From positions 992,001 to 1,056,000 of the forward strand of contig SAXG01000006.1 of the NCBI GenBank assembly GCA_012932865.1: 64,000 nucleotides of DNA, in the 5' to 3' direction. Of this stretch, positions 50,701 through 62,511 are shown piece after piece. The translations under genes were made by a program, and so were the position numbers. Source of the stretch: Amylostereum areolatum. Its lineage: Eukaryota; Basidiomycota; Agaricomycetes; Russulales; Stereaceae. The notes under the pieces were generated by a model. It saw only the letters and a list, made by a program, of their open reading frames with translations, was not told where the DNA came from and did not search any database. The first letter of the stretch is position 1, and the number at the start of each line of letters is the position of its first letter.

Positions 50701-52235
50701 CCCCACGACCGGCTGTACGTTTCACAGTTTCGTTCATTTATTCGTAACATGTTTTGATGAACTTCCTAGTCGTCGGGATTGCGCAAGGCAGCTCGTATAT
50801 CGTATGTGCGAGGAACATGCCATCGAGCAGCTCGTATCGTTCAGTTTCACGGGTATCTCGGACGAAGTAGTGGAATCATTATCGTTCAAAGCGCGGAACG
50901 CAGATCCAAGAGCAAGGCCGTCGTACTCCAGAATCTTGTATACATGGTATGTATCGCGTGGAGACTATCGCAACGGTGAGCGTCTTCTTTTTTGTGTGAA
51001 AATTTGCTTATGGTTTTGCAGCGGCATTGGTCATGTATCAACGAGCGCGAAAGCTCGGAGCACTTGCAAAAGATCCCAAGCAGTACCTCGTTCTCACAGA
51101 TCAGCAATTAGAGGCATACACCGTCGCCATGAACGCGTTAGCTCTCCTCGACCAGAAAAATGCATGGATTGTACTACCTATCTCGTACGAGAGCGGCCAG
51201 CTCCGCAAACGGCGCAGGCTCACCAAACATATCCCTGAAGACAAGTTGTCGGGCGGCAAGAGGGACTCTGAATATGTCGAGCTCTCCGATATTTTGTCTG
51301 AATACACTCTGCTCTCGGTCCAGGTTGATCTTGTGCGGACGGATCCCTCGCTCCTCGCTCTCAGTGGTAGGCATGCTGTTGGTATATATGTGACTACTGT
51401 GCTGATGAGCGTCCAGAATCGCTGTTAACCCCCTCCGGGGTGGTCCTCCGGCTAGCCCAAAGCAATCGTTTTAATCTTGCTCTTGCAACCGCGCGGACGC
51501 TGAACGTTGACATGACGGACCTATTCTCCCACCTAACAAGGCAATGTCTACGGTTGTCGCGGAACCCTGACGTCGGCATGTTTGTGTTCCGAGTTTCTCT
51601 CAAGAGCCACACTCTGATGCCGTCATTTCAGCTCTGAGGATATGACCGACTGGCTGTTGACAGATAGGGCCACGTCCTGGGCGGGCTCGTGGGCCGCTCG
51701 GGGATGGAGGTACCTTCGACAGTCTCTAGAACGACACGACAGTGTCGAAACGGACTACGCATATTCGAAGGTCGTTTTCGAGACAATTGCTGGCTTTGAA
51801 CGTACTTCAGTACCACCTCCATGGCTTGTCCAGATTCTCGAGGTAGGTCCCGCACTTTTCAAAGGACGTGAAATATGCTTATTATGCTGGCAGGGATTCC
51901 ATCCGGAGTGGCTCATCAGGACAGCCATGCGTTATGACATGCTCGAATTTTCTTTGGAGCAAACGCTTGCGCTTATACGCAAAGTGAGTGCATCGGTTGC
52001 TAATACATGTCCGTGCCCGCTCATGCTGCCTCTTCAGACCGACCAGCGTCTTGCACAGGAACCTCAAAAATCGACCATGTCAACGTGGTTACCGTACGCC
52101 CTCATTGACCAACTGCTTGTCGCCACAGCCGAGCAGCGCATCTCGCCTCGGGCAGAAAAGATGCGGAGGGATCTTCACACCGATGTCTCCAATCGAACGA
52201 AACGAATGCAGAGATTGTCGAAAGAAGTAGTGTAA
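47705..52235 (+). CDS. NUP120: Nucleoporin Nup120/Nup160
   Basis: Starts MADKVLVATHLSSLYSPSQ. Exon 1 is 47705-48269, exon 2 is 48320-50725 (a single 2.4 kb exon), and several short exons follow from 50770. Introns are 44-55 bp. The N-terminal beta-propeller is recognisable: PAILLWHGRELHVLAVTSIG, then SLYRLVLPL, CREYYVRSM and GHVWTLSRDRTLRLWTAKTG. The C-terminal alpha-helical region includes WHAIIKGSLDLGYWDDAY, RARKLGALAKDPKQYLVLTD and EWLIRTAMRYDMLEFSLEQT then LALIRK, matching Nup120/160. It is a scaffold of the Y-complex of the nuclear pore. The frame is clean throughout, in contrast to RPB1. The gene ends KRMQRLSKEVV. Confidence 0.88.
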
Positions 52236-52475
52236 GGGTCGTTGCGATCGGTGCTTTTGTATCGTTGCTTGTGGGCGCAAAATATGAGATTGTACTCCTT
52301 TGTTAGGGAATTTGGGCAGAAGGGATATCGTGTTTTCGTAACCTCATTATAGATCCAGTGACCGCGAACCCCGGCATAGTATGGGCGTCTAACGTCTAAC
52401 CGTGAGTTCACTTGGTCCTCGCCCACTTCGTTCTTCAAATAGAACGTATCATGTAGCTAGCCCACTCACACCATC

Positions 52476-54283
52476 ATGGGCTCCATTTTCTCCTCCGTCT
52501 ACTCCCTTTGGAAGATTATCGCTGAGCTCAATGAAGAATATCGCACTATCCTGGCTCGACTGAAGCGTTCGCCTGGTCTGCCCGTTCCGCACCCTACCAA
52601 GCCGTTCTGGTTGGACCCACCGGCATCGATTGCGAACCACCAATCTCCGCTTCCAGCGCATGCGGATATCGTCATTATTGGGTCGGGGATTACAGGCACG
52701 TCGTTTGCAAGGGCGCTGTTGGATTATGAAGGCAAAGGCGAACAGTTGACGGTGATTATGCTGGAGGCGCGCGAGACATGCTCGGGAGCAACGGGACGGT
52801 GCGTTCCTCTCGTGTTGTTCTTCATTCCGCTCTGAAAGTGTGCGATAGGAATGGGGGCCATGTCAACCCTCCTCTTTACCACGACTATGCCAAGATGAAA
52901 AAGGACCATGGCGTCGAGACCGCGAAGCAGATCGTTTGTTTTCGCCTTTCCCATATGGTCGAACTCCAACGTGTGGCGGACGAGGAAGGCGCGGTCAAGC
53001 ATTCGCAGATCCGCGTCGTCGAAGGTATCGATGTCTTTTATGCCGAAAAGGAGCTTGAGGAGGCCAAGGAGAAAGTTGCCATCTGGAAAGCGGATATGCC
53101 GGAAGAGTCCAAGGGCTTCTATGTTGTGGAGGGCGAAGAGGCGGTCAAGGTGGAACAACGCCCCCGCACACTCTAAAGATACCAGCACACTGACCCACGT
53201 TGATAGAAATTTGGCTTATCTTCTCGGGCTCTGGGTGTGATAGTGACCCCCGCTGGTGCCGTCCACCCATATCGTTTGGTCACATCTGTTCTATCAAACC
53301 TTCTCAAGCGTCATTCCAAGTATGTGCGGTTTGCGTTGAATACACTGTCGTGACGATCGGCTTATTTATTGCATAGCTTCCATCTATCAACCAATACGCC
53401 CTGCACCGACATCAAGCCCTCCACTTCGTCTAACCCATACTACACTATACAAACACCCCGAGGGACCATAACTACACCTCATGTCGTCCACGCAACCAAT
53501 GGCTGGATCCCCCACCTGCTTCCGGGTTTCCGTACGAAGATCCTCCCTCTTCGTGGCCTCATGTCTGCCCAACGCCCTGGCCGTTCCCTCAACCCGACGT
53601 CACCTCCCGGCTGCCGTTCCCATATCTTCTATACGGGCGAACTGGGATATGATTATCTCACCCAACTTCCCGACGGCGAAAACGAGTTCATGCTTGGTGG
53701 AGGAGCGCTTTCGTTTGGGAAGATCATCCCGAGCGAGATCGGGGAGGGCGACGATGGCAGCTATAACATGAGCATCGCGGCGCACATATCGGGCATATTG
53801 CCCCTGTATTTTGGAGAAGAAAACTGGGGCGCAGAAGGACGGCCTGTGGATGTTTCTGTGGGGGGCGCCCGGGACCCAGGATCGACAGACGCGGCCCGGG
53901 TACCATGGAGCGAAGGCAGAGTTAAGGCGATCTGGACTGGTATCCTAGGATTCTCAGTCGATGGCTACCCCTGGGTTGGCCGCGTTCCTACCAAGGTATC
54001 CGAACGGCCTGCACCGTCCGCTGAACTGGTTCCCCTCCGCAAATTCACGGAAAAATCGCAACAAGTGGGGGATGCGTTGACTGCCGCCCCAGGAGAATGG
54101 ATGGCGGCTGCGTATTCAGGCGAGGGCATGGTGCATGCCTGGCAAAGCGGGCGCGCGTTGGCTTATACGGTCTTGGGCGTCGAGAAAGAGACGCACATGG
54201 AGGAATGGTTCCCGGAGGTGATGAGGGTGACAGAAGCGCGTTGGAAGAAAGCGAAGTTGGAGCAGTTGTTGGGCAAGTTGTGA
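52476..54283 (+). CDS. FAD-dependent oxidoreductase (DAO family), 547 aa
   Basis: Exons 52476-52798, 52849-53149, 53207-53319 and 53377-54283 sum to 1644 nt with consistent phases. Starts MGSIFSSVYSLWKII. The dinucleotide-binding fold is HADIVIIGSGITGTSFARAL, followed by VIMLEARETCSGATGRNGGH, the usual ESR-GATGRNGG motif of this family. Later landmarks are GAIVTPAG-like GVIVTPAGAVHPY, HVVHATNGWIPHLLPG, GELGYDYLTQLP and the substrate/FAD-side WTGILGFSVDGYPWVG. The C-terminal part has AAAYSGEGMVHAWQSGRALA, then LA. Members oxidise amines or amino acids with O2; the substrate here is not predictable. No targeting signal is obvious. Confidence 0.88.
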
Positions 54284-54612
54284 TTTGAGTTATACTCGGG
54301 CTTGTGTCCCTGCTATGGATCGCTGTGTAGCACATTGTATATTCTGTATAAATACACCCCATACCGGCATATCTCTTGTACATTCCCGTGCGATAATCAT
54401 TGTCGTGTTCAAGCAAAAATGCTGGCACGAATCCAGATTCCAGCAGCAGCCTGACCAAATCCGCCTTAAATGATAGTACAAGCGTCCATAAGACGTCTTG
54501 CACCCGTCCGTAAAATCGAGGGTGCATTGGCGGGGCCTACTTGGAGGAGGTGTAGCTATAGGACAATCAGCTTACTACGATTGAAACCTCGATGCGACTG
54601 TGCTCACATAGA

Positions 54613-55016
54613 TTAGCGGTCTTTGAGGTAGTCCAGAACCTGGTGCACTCGAGGATTGGTACTACTTTCCACAGTCCCGCGAGCCAATAGATCTACAAAA
54701 CCGCGTCATACATCACAAACGCGACGGTAGGCGACTTTGCATACATACCACTATCGGATCCACTCTGCGCAATTGCGAAGTAGTTGGGAGCCCAGCCACT
54801 GAGAGTCAACGGAACCCCTTTCGCCGACGTTCCTGGCGTCCAACCGAGAGCCTCGGCGAGCGATTGGTCGATATAAAGTGTGTCGTTATCCAGCAGAACT
54901 TTGAACTGTCGAGGGAAGGATGAACCGGAAGGGGATGGACCAGCTGAAGACAATGAATGTCTGCCTATCGGAGTAACCGCAGAACGCAGAGAGCGAGACG
55001 CAAAGAAGAGTAGCAT
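54613..55016 (-). CDS. Small probable mitochondrial protein, 115 aa
   Basis: Exon 1 is 54749-55016 and exon 2 54613-54692; the 56-bp intron starts GTATGTATGC and ends TTTGTAG. The total of 348 nt is in frame. The N-terminus MLLFFASRSLRSAVTPIGRHSLSS is Arg/Ser-rich without acidic residues, as in mitochondrial presequences. The body (FKVLLDNDTLYIDQSLAEAL, SGWAPNYFAIAQSGSDSD) ends LDYLKDR. No family is recognised. It shares a divergent 222-bp upstream region with the Fic-like gene. Confidence 0.55.
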
Positions 55017-55238
55017 AGCAAGTCGCGAATATTGAAAATTGAATAACTGAACGTACTGAACGTGTGGGCGCTCAGATCATATTTGCGTGTGCTTGGCTCA
55101 GTCACGCAATCTACACGCCCCTAAATGAGCGAAGCTTAAAGCTTAATTAACTAAGCGACCCGGGTCTTCGTCTGTCTTCGTTCGCTTTTTCTTGTCGCAG
55201 TCCACTTCTAGGCTCCCAACTCCAAGGCCCCGTTCGCC

Positions 55239-55778
55239 ATGTCAGCTCATGTCGCTCGTCTCTCTCGCCTCTTCACCCCCGAGTACGCGCGTCGTATCAA
55301 TTGCCAGGTTGTCTATCCCGCACAATCGGCTGTAGTGCAAACCAAACGAGCTGGAGTCTGCTCTGGCTCGGCCTTTGCATGTGGCGGTTTACGAACCTCA
55401 CCAACCTGCCGCGTATCTGGCCGCTACTTTGTCATACGGGATCATCAAAGGTGAACCAATGACGAAGGTACCGCTTGGATGACTGCTAATACATCAGTAG
55501 GGCATCCGTTCATGGACGGAAATAAGCGTACCGGTACAGTAGTGTTCTACTGGACATTGGGAGGCACTTACGTTTGGATAGCATTTTTCCTCGCTAACGA
55601 GTATTTGCGTGCCATGGGCCTTCCAGGCCTGGCCGGAGAAGGAAAGGTTGGCGGGGTGTATGAAGATATGGTAAATCTTGCCAATCGCCACATCAGGATT
55701 GCGGCAGGAGAGCTGGATGTAGAGGGATTAGCACACGAAACACGGTCGGGAAATGGTCGACATTGTTCCAAAATATAA
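55239..55778 (+). CDS. Fic/Doc-fold (Fido) protein, death-on-curing type
   Basis: Exons 55239-55450, 55501-55533 and 55582-55778 give LESALARPLHVAVYEPHQ, the Fic signature HPFMDGNKRTAFFLANEYLR (spliced from three exons) and DMVNLANRHIRIAAGELD, about 145 residues. The short length and HPFxDGNKR (K rather than G at the penultimate position) resemble Doc-type rather than AMPylating Fic proteins. Exon 1 has one base too many: phase at its end demands 211 nt but it is 212, and conserved KPNELESALARP is reached only by removing a base near 55337. Doc enzymes in bacteria phosphorylate EF-Tu; the fungal substrate is unknown, and many eukaryotic Doc-like genes look horizontally acquired. Confidence 0.75.
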
Positions 55779-56030
55779 TCTGCTTCACCTAACCCATATG
55801 CGCACGTATTCTCTCCCAAGCTGCGTCCTCACTGGCAGCTTCAAGCTTCAATCATATGGTTCGAGAGCGGCGACGTGAAACTGTGGTACCCTGTTTTCTG
55901 TGCCTCGCTATGTACCAGGTAATCATCCACTGATCGTCGCTCTGAACATAAAGACACTGGATTCTTTTTCGCATTGACCTTTTCCACCCTAAGCCCTCTC
56001 TCAACCCGTCGAATCTCGGTGGACGTGTAC
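55779..56030. other. Intergenic, nothing recognised
   Basis: Downstream region of the Fic-like gene. Short frames only. It leads directly into the MITE-like element. Confidence 0.4.
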
Positions 56031-56259
56031 TACTAATCAGCACTCCGGAAAGCGACCTGACGGCACCTGACGCGACCTGACGGGCCTGAAAAGCACCGTT
56101 CAACGTACGTTCAACCGTTGTCAAGCCGAAGGCTTAGTGCTGTTAGGCGCCGTCTAGTCTCTCGTAGCCAGACTTCAAACAGAAGATAAAGTCATTCTGT
56201 TTAGGCGCCGTCAGGTGCCGTCAGGTTGGTCAGGTCACTTCCCAGAGTACTGATTAGTA
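56031..56259. mobile_element. 229-bp MITE-like palindromic element
   Basis: Terminal inverted repeats of about 55 bp: left starts TACTAATCAGCACTCCGG, right ends GAGTACTGATTAGTA. Both arms contain repeated CCTGACGG/CCTGACGC units (CCGTCAGG on the other side), so each arm is internally repetitive. No coding capacity. Flanking bases (GTAC on both sides of the tips) suggest a short target duplication of uncertain length. The superfamily is not assigned. Confidence 0.7.
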
Positions 56260-56450
56260 CGCAATCGCTTTCTTCTTCTGCACGGGGTGTACCCAACATT
56301 AGACTCCGCGACTTCTACCAAGCGCGTGTCCCCATCCACGAACGCGTCATGGAGACACGATCCACTCGATCAACGTCTGAATATGTACAACGAATTCGAG
56401 CGGCCAGTGGTCCTTGTTGCGAGGTAGGATAAGACGCGACTACGGTTACC

Positions 56451-57260
56451 TAGGGTTAGGGTTAGGAAGACGACCCAACCCCCAAAAAAACCCTCATGGC
56501 TCGTGCAAGCCACCAGGTAGTGGCTTGCACGAGCCGTGAGAGAAAAAAAGGAAGAGCCTCCCGCCCCGAGAGAAGATCTAACTACTGGAACGCGAAAGAG
56601 CTATAGTAAAATGTACAGTAGAAAGGGGGACGGCCAGCATCGTGAAGGAAGGCTTCGAAATGGCTGCCCGCAGACGAACCTTCTCTTAGCGGGGTGCTCG
56701 CTCCCCCAAGCTGCGCACACAAGGGAGAGCGACCGCCCGGAAGGACGTACAAAGCCGAACGAGAGCGTCACCAACCATGAACAATATACGGTGCCCGGGT
56801 CCCTGTGAGCCGGCCTCGGCCGCATACGCTCGAAACCTCCCTCGCGATGCCAAGAAGATGAAAGGGGAAGGGCCGCGCACCAACGAGAGACGGAAGAATG
56901 GCGCCCGTGAACGAGCATCCCGGCGTTGTGCACGCCCTCCAAGGAGAGCGACCGGCGGGAAGTCGAGCGAGAGCATGGCCATGAGCGGGAGGCGGTGGCA
57001 CTCAGCTGTCCCACTTGTCGGGATGGAGGGCCGTCCCGCTCTCCGCCTCGTCGCAGCACGAAAGGAGGGAGAACGTCTGCCGCGGGCGCAGACTGAGGAA
57101 GGTGGGAAGAGGAGGGAAGGGAAGAAGGGGAAGCGGGAGGCTGGAGAATTAGGGAGGCCAGCTGGCGGTATTTATACATACCTCGACGGCGGCGGTAAAC
57201 ACGTGACGGACGCGTTTGTTGATTGACTCACGTGCCCGCGCGAGGTATAAGTACAACGAA
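56451..57260 (+). repeat. Telomere-like/hairpin dispersed repeat, copy C (diverged)
   Basis: Starts TAGGGTTAGGGTTAGG (56451-56466). Then comes an almost perfect 21-bp hairpin, arms 56493-56513 and 56520-56540 (one mismatch), flanked by A-runs as in copies A and B. The body differs in sequence but ends near 57170-57260 with the CACGTG/TATA module, here in reverse orientation compared with copy B. Confidence 0.7.
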
Positions 57261-59718
57261 CAACCCGCCGCCCCGACGTCGACGCCCGCCCCCGCCGCAC
57301 GCGTGGGATAATGTTGGTGGAAGCAGCGGGAGAATTGATATGGAGCACTAGTGGTCTCGGGCCTGAGGACTGAGGTCAAAAACGTTGAAGTCAGTATGTA
57401 CTAAGTACTTCAATCTATAAGCCTGAGCTTCACCGAACAAAGACGCACCCCTGTTGTCTGACGGCAGAACGATCGACCCTCTCCTCACATCCGAAATTTC
57501 GCCCGCCACCCGTAGAAGTAAGCGGTCTGATGGTCGAACCCTGTCTTTCCGCCCATCGCGCGCGCACCGCCAGTAAGATGGTCAAATTGGTTTAAACCAC
57601 GGTACTTGGCATCCTGAATATCGTCGAGTGGTTGGGGCTAGATTCCTAAAGAAGGTCAGTCATGAGGAAGAAAGGCGAGGATGCGACGCACAGTGACGGA
57701 CGGATGTACCGTCTTATTGAGTGGGTAGGCGACCGGTGCCACTGGCAGGCGCGTGGACAGAGGTATGGAGAATCGAGTGGGGGAGGAAGACCAAACAGGG
57801 CAGGTTGCATAGATAGGTCGGTGATGTGGCGAAAATAAGTAGAGATTTTGGGCCGTGAAGAACGGGGCGTGTCGATTGGAGAAGGAGAAAAAGGTATTAA
57901 TGATGGGGGATATTGGAATTTGACTAGCGAGACGGAGAAAACAGAACGAAACCGATACACAAGCGAGACAAACGAAGACGCGAGAACACGAACGAAAAGA
58001 GCAGAAGATACAAAAACGAGTCCAAGTCACCAGTCCGAACAGAATCTTCCTCCATCCACCTCACCTTCTCACCGCCCCCGGCGGAGACACTCCAACGCGT
58101 GGGCGGCCAACCCCGCACGTTTGAGCATCTTCCCCACCCTTGCTCCTTCCACGCCGATTCTCCGTTGTTGGGTTCTGCGGTCTGTCGTCGAGTCGTACCT
58201 GGGAGTGGATACCTGCGAAGGGGCGATCAAGAGAGTGGCAAACCGGCGTGAGGAAGACCGCCAAGGCCGCGCACCTTTCAATACCGTGTGAGACGTTTGG
58301 GAAGAGGGAGAGGGGACTGGGATTTGAGCTTGGGTGGGTAATATGGAGTGGGTATCTGCGGAGGGGCGATCAAGCGAGAAGTAGACGAGGGAGAGTGAAC
58401 CGTCCTTCCCTCCTCCGACTGTCCGTGCCCTCGCGAAAGACACGACCAGTCGGAGTAGAGGCCGCACACCTGAGTCGTCTTGTAGAATGTTTGGGGATTG
58501 CGACTGGGACTGGGGTTTCAGCGTGGGCGGGAGCGAAAATGCAAGGGCCTGTCGAAGGGCGATCAAGCGAGAGGTAATGAGAGTGAACAAAACGCCCCTT
58601 CCTCCTCCGACTGTCCGTGCCCTCGCGAAAGGCATGACCAGTCGGAGCAGAGGTCGCACACCGTAGTAACATGTTCAAGTCCGCGAATGGATGACATGGC
58701 TAGGGCAAATGTTGCACCGCGTACCGTCGAACAAGCAGCCAGCCGGACGAGGAGAAGGCGGAGGCGGCGGAGTCCAGGCGGTGATGTCGTTGTGGCGGGG
58801 AGCCTCGTGCGTGTAGATCGCCTCGCCCGCTATGATGACAACGATCGCGCGCCAGAAGCGTTTGGGGAAAGACCGGGAAGGCATGTGTGTGAAAACGGAC
58901 GTGTGGGGTGTGGAGTAGGGTGGGGTGAGGGCGGTGTAGGAAATGATAACGCAGGAGCAAGATCAAGAATGCAAGCATGTAGAACAAGCGAGCACTGAAG
59001 AAAAGTACGTCCACCCTGTCCGCCTTTTATATATCCACGCGCCAGGCAGTCGGGTCGTCGTTGAGGTTTGGGCTGGAAGTTAGCTGGCTGTACGGTCTGA
59101 ACTACAATGGCGTGAGGCGGTACGGTCTGAACCTAAATTTGCGGCGCTGGAGCGGAAGATACACGTTCTAGACTCTCCGCCACGGCAAGATTGGGAAGTG
59201 AAGGCGGGAAGCTATGCAGTTGAGACTGGAATCGCGGGCGAAGAACGCGATTCACGGCCTCTTGGAGCCGTTATGGACCGCGTGGACCCACCAGAGACGT
59301 ATGGAGGGCGGTGGTAAAACGTCTGGGGAGAGGTGCGTCGTCACACATTGGTTGAGATTCAAATAATAAAATAATGAAGGCAAGTTGGCGTACTATGCTG
59401 CATTAGTGATCAGGGTTGACCGCGGACTACCCGCGTGTTGTCCATCATTGTGGGGACTGAGATCCTATGATTATTTGCGAGGGTCAATGCAAGGGGGAAG
59501 GTATGTGGAAAGGCATTGGGGAAGTTTTTTTGAGGCGGCCTAAGACAGATCAAACCGGTTGCAAAGTATTTCTGGTACGTTAGTGGTGGACACGGAATCG
59601 TGAATAGCAGTTACAATGGAGACGTTAGCACAATACGAAGGGAGGCTCTGAAGTGGCCAGGAAGACGAGGTTGTCCAACGGAAGCCTTAATAGATTGGAT
59701 CAATAGGATATGTATGCA
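57261..59718. other. Gene-poor region with tandem repeats
   Basis: Apart from the tandem repeats (separate entry) I see no gene. Frames at 57646-58030 and 58498-58998 are low-complexity. GGCGTGAGGCGGTACGGTCTGAAC and a related copy 30 bp upstream (near 59095-59135) form a small direct repeat. Confidence 0.4.
58217..58660 (+). repeat. Degenerate tandem repeat, three units
   Basis: The anchor GAAGGGGCGATCAAG or GGAGGGGCGATCAAGCGAG recurs at about 58217, 58361 and 58555. Units two and three share CTCCGACTGTCCGTGCCCTC, CGCGAAAG, ACCAGTCGGAG and CGCACACC. Within units, TCCGACTG and CAGTCGGA form small inverted pairs. Non-coding; origin unknown. Confidence 0.7.
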
Positions 59719-61010
59719 CTAAAAAGATCCTCTTCGTAAGCCGGGGAGAGCGTCGCTGCCACAGGGCACATCCCTCGCATGCATAACATCGTTCCCTCCT
59801 CTATCGAAAATATCGACATGAGTGGTTGGGGAGGGAGAGAGAGGAAGGACGACTGCACTCACAAGCATCCTACACATCGGTGCCTCGTAAGATACACTTT
59901 GTTCACAACGTGCCCCTGCTCGCCTAAGACAATTGCACATGGGCACGGACCGCCTAGGACTTGCTCGATAGTGACAGTAGGATGACTCTCGACGAAGCAT
60001 GCTTCAGAGCTTGTGAGAAGACGCCATTCACCTGCATCGTCCAGTGTGCTGTGATCTCGTACGCAATGGCTGATCTGGAGATACCAGTATGGATCAGAGA
60101 GTGATAGGGGTAATGAGAAATTATTTACTATTTCGCGCCAAGTCAGCTCTGGCCGTTTGCTCGCGATACTGTCGCAATCCACGCACACGAAACGCAACCC
60201 GAGGCGGTCCATAGCCTCGGACGTCGTGCTTGATGGGTCCAACTTCAACAATATTACAAGTGTTTTCATTACGTGGTGTGCAAGGTAGTCTGCTTGGAGC
60301 CGGGTGCCATGGTGACCAAGTTGATCGCGTCCAAAGAGAAGTGGGCTACCGGGATAGGATGTGGCCACGTTTATGGCAAGGGAGAACTCTTCGAAAGAGG
60401 GATAGAGAGCGGGTACAGCAGTCGGAACACGGCTCATGTCACTGAATTCGACAGATCGGAGCCACTGGGATGGGGTCAATTGAAGAAGCTCTGTCCGAAA
60501 GGTTTGGAGACATGCAATGACGAATGGGACGACGATCGCCATTAGCTCCGCGTGGAGGTCGAAGGAAGGAGCGAGAGTGTACTCGTGAAGGATACGATGG
60601 AGGGTTTGGAGTAACTTTGGGTTGATGAAGGAGGTTGTGTACCCGACCAGTTCGCTAGGAAGAAATGACAAGTAGTTGGCCCACATGTTTTTCAAGACTA
60701 GCGTGCGGACAATGGGTTCGATATGAACCACGAATGATCTGACGTGACAGTTTCTATTACTTGCACGGGCTTCGTTCTTGCGTCGTAGCATCTCTTCAGC
60801 TCTCTTGATCGCTTTGCCTAATTCAAGGGCGCATCCTCTTGTAAGCTAAGTCGGATGGATAAGCAACTCGGAGATAGCGAAGGTGTGAAGGTAACAGACC
60901 CAAGTCAGTCAAAGGCCTCTGGCCTTTGAACTGGGGGTAGTGCTTGATGACCTCGATAACTTCTTTGGTTATTCCTTCCCGAAGAAGACGGGCGGTGAGG
61001 CTGCATTGTA
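59719..61010 (-). CDS. F-box-like family protein, C-terminal part
   Basis: Exon with LTARLLREGITKEVIEVIKH and GQRPLTDL, then the large exon down to 59859: MLRRKNEARASNRNCHVRSF, YLSFLPSELVGYTTSFINP, MDRLGLRFVCVDCDSI, LTWREIVNNF, EWRLLTSSEACFVESHP. A last exon after a 64-bp intron ends GSDALPGLRRGSF (stop 59719). The block MDxLxxRFVCxDC...TWRxxV...WRxLT aligns with the F-box gene at 4668-7138, so these are one family. The N-terminal F-box is not visible; the upstream exons may lie in 61.0-62.3 kb. Confidence 0.55.
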
Positions 61011-62316
61011 AAAAGGCGTGAGAAGCACAGATTGAGCAAAACGGAATATATCGACTGACTCGCCCGACCGCGTCATGAGCTCCTCTTCGGTCACCAACGT
61101 GCTTTCAATCTTGCGTTTGTCGTGGATATCCATGTATTTGGTCACATTCTGGAGCACATGAGCGACAAGACGAGCTTAGAAGGCGATGCATGCTACCTCA
61201 TGAAGAGTTGTTACCAACACCTGTAAAGTATCCTTGAGGAGAAGTAGCCGCTCTTGAGACCACAGCTGATCGTTTGCACAAACGCGCCGGGCGACATTCA
61301 CGCTATTGACGAAATTTTGAAGATCGGCTCTGACAAAGTACGGTTGGGCAAACCCGTGAAGTTTCTGTGTCCTCTCTGTCGGCAAGCGAACTTATCAGCA
61401 ATACGTGGAGAAGGTTCCCTCGAGAACACCTACTCGTCGTGCACGGAAACAGAGAGCTGAGTTGGGAGTAGTGTATACCTAAAGCTTTTGATGCGGCGAC
61501 GATGAGCGGGTGAGACTTAGTGTCTCCGTAGGCTCGGATGAAACTGGGAGGGAACAGTGGTCAACATGGTAAACGAAAGGAGATGGCAGTGACATATATT
61601 CACATAATTTTCGCGCATTGCTGGCATATGTACCGATGGTTCTCGATACATGTCTTGGTTGACGGGAGAGAACATTCCTGCCATAGAAATGAGATGAAAT
61701 GCATGGTAAGGAATCGCTGGGCGTTCAACGTACGAAGCATACACCCTTTGTGCCTTCCATCGCGTCGAGGCCACGGAAAACGGTGTAGTCGCTCTCGAAG
61801 GGCAAAAATATGTTGAAACCGTCATGCAAGAGAGTAAGGCGGGTCGTGACTTGAGCTTGAGAAGGAGAGACTTGTCCATCGTGAGCATCTTCGACTTCAG
61901 TTGACGAAGGACTCCATGCGGCGATGTTTCACAAGACGAGGTGTCGACAGAGCAGATGGAGAGTGTGGACGCTTGGGAGGTAGTACTTGAGATGAGATTG
62001 AAGCGGTGTTCCCATCTGTATATTGATTATGAGGACGTTCATGTCGTTTATGACGAGTTCGAGACGCACTTCGGTGACATGTGGCACTCGCAACTACACT
62101 CGAGCCGACTACGCGGACACTGGGGTTCGGAGACGAGGACGAAATAAACCCAGGAAGACTGTGGTGAGAGAGGGTTGGACGACATGCGAAGAGCAAGGGG
62201 CTCAACGGAAATAGGGTGCGCGCGGGGAAAGGCGGTCGGGGTCCATTTTGAAAGGGGCTATGGGAATATATATGCGGGGTGTGGAGATGAGGTGAAGACA
62301 TGCTGATGAGTATCAC
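61011..62316 (-). CDS. Unrecognised intron-rich coding region
   Basis: Convincing exon-like pieces on the minus strand: LPPKRPHSPSALSTPRLVKH near 62.0 kb, LLHDGFNIFLPFESDYTVF and GLDAMEGTKGVCFVR at 61.75-61.85 kb, AYGDTKSHPLIVAASKAL at 61.5 kb, KLHGFAQPYFVRADLQNFVN with QERLLLLKDTLQVLVTTLHE at 61.2-61.37 kb, and KYMDIHDKRKIESTLVTEEEL at 61.1 kb. I recognise no domain. It may be a separate gene, or the upstream half of the F-box-like gene at 59719. Confidence 0.45.
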
Positions 62317-62511
62317 GTGACCGTTCGCTCATCAGCCCTTCCTAGATTTAGACTGGGCCACGAAGTCATCAACTCATCGTTCCAGTGAGCCACTCCCTAC
62401 CTCCGCAAAGTTCAGAGCTCTCGGAATGATTTCTAGTAAGCAAAAGTGTATAGTAACCTCGGCTGGTCGACATTTCGTAACAACCGGCTTCATTTCCATG
62501 AACACTGAGCA

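Noticed and set aside
57521..57655. Possible tRNA-like sequence (GGTCGAACC, GGGCTAGATTCC)
   Set aside because: No cloverleaf with matching acceptor stem could be formed by eye; A and B boxes not correctly spaced.
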